NCBI RefSeq assembly: GCF_014651955.1
Contig: NZ_BMXW01000007.1
Span: forward strand, 122,508 to 186,507
Source of the DNA: Shewanella fodinae
GTDB lineage: Bacteria > Pseudomonadota > Gammaproteobacteria > Enterobacterales > Shewanellaceae
Length of the DNA stretch: 64,000 nucleotides
Reading direction: 5' to 3'
This document shows, piece by piece, positions 63,268 to 64,000 of the stretch. Position 1 is the first letter of the stretch; each line of letters starts with the position of its first letter. The position numbers were made by a program, and so were the translations under genes. A model generated the notes under the pieces. It searched no databases. It worked only from the letters and a program-made list of their open reading frames with translations, and had not been told where the DNA came from.

Positions 63268-63298
63268 AAGGGGAGTGCATCAATGCCCTCCCCCTTTG
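63268..63298. terminator. Hairpin after flagellin gene
   Basis: AAGGGGAG and CTCCCCCTT arms with an inner GCAT/ATGC pairing form a strong stem, about 30-60 nt after the flagellin stop, ending in CCCCTTTATT on the minus strand. Probable flagellin terminator or transcript stabiliser. Confidence 0.65.
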
Positions 63299-63326
63299 CG
63301 TGTGTCATTGTCCGTACCAGTAGCGA

Positions 63327-64000
63327 TTACAGCAGAGACAGCGCTACCTGTGGCAACTGGTTCGCCTGAGCCAACATGGCAGAAGAGGTCTGTGACAAAA
63401 TCTGCTGTTTGGTCATATTGGCGGTTTCTTTGGCAAAATCCACATCCTGCACACGGCTACGGGCGTCAGATACGTTGGTGGAGATGTTGCTCAGGTTACT
63501 GATGGTAAAGTTCATACGGTTTTGTACCGCACCCAAGTCAGAACGCTGACTGTCAATCCCGGCAATCGCGGCATCAATCACGGCAATCGCATCCTGAGCG
63601 CCTTGCGCGCTATTGATATTAATCTTGCTGACTGAATTCAGAGTAGATGTACCACCGCTCAGCATTTCACCAAGATCAGCTGTACCATCATCGGTCACTG
63701 TAAATTTATCTGATGAAGACAATGTCAGGCTGGAAGCTACGCTCGCAGCTGTATTGGTACCATCGGGTGTAATACCGCCTAATGTCGCTGTTGTTGTTGC
63801 GGTTCCACCAGTAAGTTCGATCCCCTGGACCCCTGTTGCTGAAAAGCTGATATCGCCTGTATCTGAATCGTAACTGACATCATACCCTGCTTTCCCTAAG
63901 TCCGAAGCAAGCGTTTCTGCATCACCGTTGTAGGTAGATAAATCATAACTATCTGCATTACCTGCTGCATCATAAACAGTAAGTGTGCCAGTATCTGCTG
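63327..64000 (-). CDS. Flagellin, C-terminal part (start outside window)
   Basis: The frame is open from the stop at 63327 to the window end, giving the last 224 or so residues. The end is the conserved D1/D0 region: [52 protein letters not shown]-like [21 protein letters not shown] and [13 protein letters not shown]. Before it, about 110 residues of Thr/Gly/Asp-rich sequence belong to the variable outer D2/D3 domain, so this flagellin has a sizeable central domain. The initiator is not visible. Confidence 0.95.
   Translation of the reverse strand, partial: ADTGTLTVYDAAGNADSYDLSTYNGDAETLASDLGKAGYDVSYDSDTGDISFSATGVQGIELTGGTATTTATLGGITPDGTNTAASVASSLTLSSSDKFTVTDDGTADLGEMLSGGTSTLNSVSKININSAQGAQDAIAVIDAAIAGIDSQRSDLGAVQNRMNFTISNLSNISTNVSDARSRVQDVDFAKETANMTKQQILSQTSSAMLAQANQLPQVALSLL

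Overview
The window is most likely from Shewanella or a close relative. The gene order (polysaccharide locus, then rfaH, a POT-family peptide transporter, an RssB-like regulator, mlaA, then a full polar-flagellar and chemotaxis block with flrABC, flhFG, fliA and parC/parP) is the one I associate with Shewanellaceae and Vibrio-type polar flagella. This is recognition from memory; no database was searched.

Region by region. (1) 1-2715, plus strand: a tight three-gene cassette of an HPr-kinase-like protein (cut by the window edge), a PAPS sulfotransferase and a sugar-transfer-type ATP-grasp protein. (2) 2716-3512: mobile-element debris on the minus strand: a frameshifted IS3-type transposase end, a hairpin resembling group II intron domain V, and a possible IS110 start. 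(3) 3513-22977, minus strand: an O-antigen/capsule type locus, read from right to left as SLBB export protein, Wzz, WecA, nucleotide-sugar dehydrogenase, acetyltransferase, WecE-type aminotransferase, Wzx, glycosyltransferase-like protein, EpsG/Wzy-type polymerase, two glycosyltransferases, RmlB, RmlA, RmlD, RmlC and a DUF1972 rhamnosyltransferase-like protein. Its leader carries an exact ops element inside a JUMPstart-like sequence, and rfaH lies immediately upstream. A decayed 962-bp gap at 10293-11254 interrupts the locus. (4) 24383-27889: POT transporter (plus), RssB-like response regulator and mlaA (minus). (5) 28115-30265, plus strand: a FliK-like protein and a free FlhB C-terminal-domain protein. 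(6) 30290-64000, minus strand: the flagellar/chemotaxis block from flagellin (partial) through flaG, fliD, fliT-like, fliS, flrA, flrBC, fliEFGHIJ, fliKLMNOPQR-flhB, flhAFG, fliA, cheYZAB, parC, parP, cheW and a DUF2802 gene.

The genes work together as two surface systems. In the polysaccharide locus RmlA and RmlB make dTDP-4-keto-6-deoxyglucose, which is shared by RmlCD (dTDP-L-rhamnose) and WecE (dTDP-4-amino sugar). WecA starts the lipid-linked unit, Wzx flips it, the polymerase and Wzz build and measure the chain, and RfaH lets polymerase read the long operon. In the flagellar block FlrA and sigma-54 switch on flrBC and the early operons (four good sigma-54 promoters are visible), FlrC acts next, and FliA drives late genes. 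FlhFG places the flagellum at the pole and ParC/ParP place the chemotaxis array.

The points most worth checking are: an in-frame TAA in fliP within an otherwise intact export apparatus; three copies of an EFEALLD-x-LHGKGK motif in the CheA linker that resemble the CheY-binding peptides of FliM and CheZ; the kinase/sulfotransferase/ATP-grasp cassette at the left edge; and the FliK-like plus pre-cleaved FlhB-like gene pair. No tRNA, rRNA or CRISPR array was seen.
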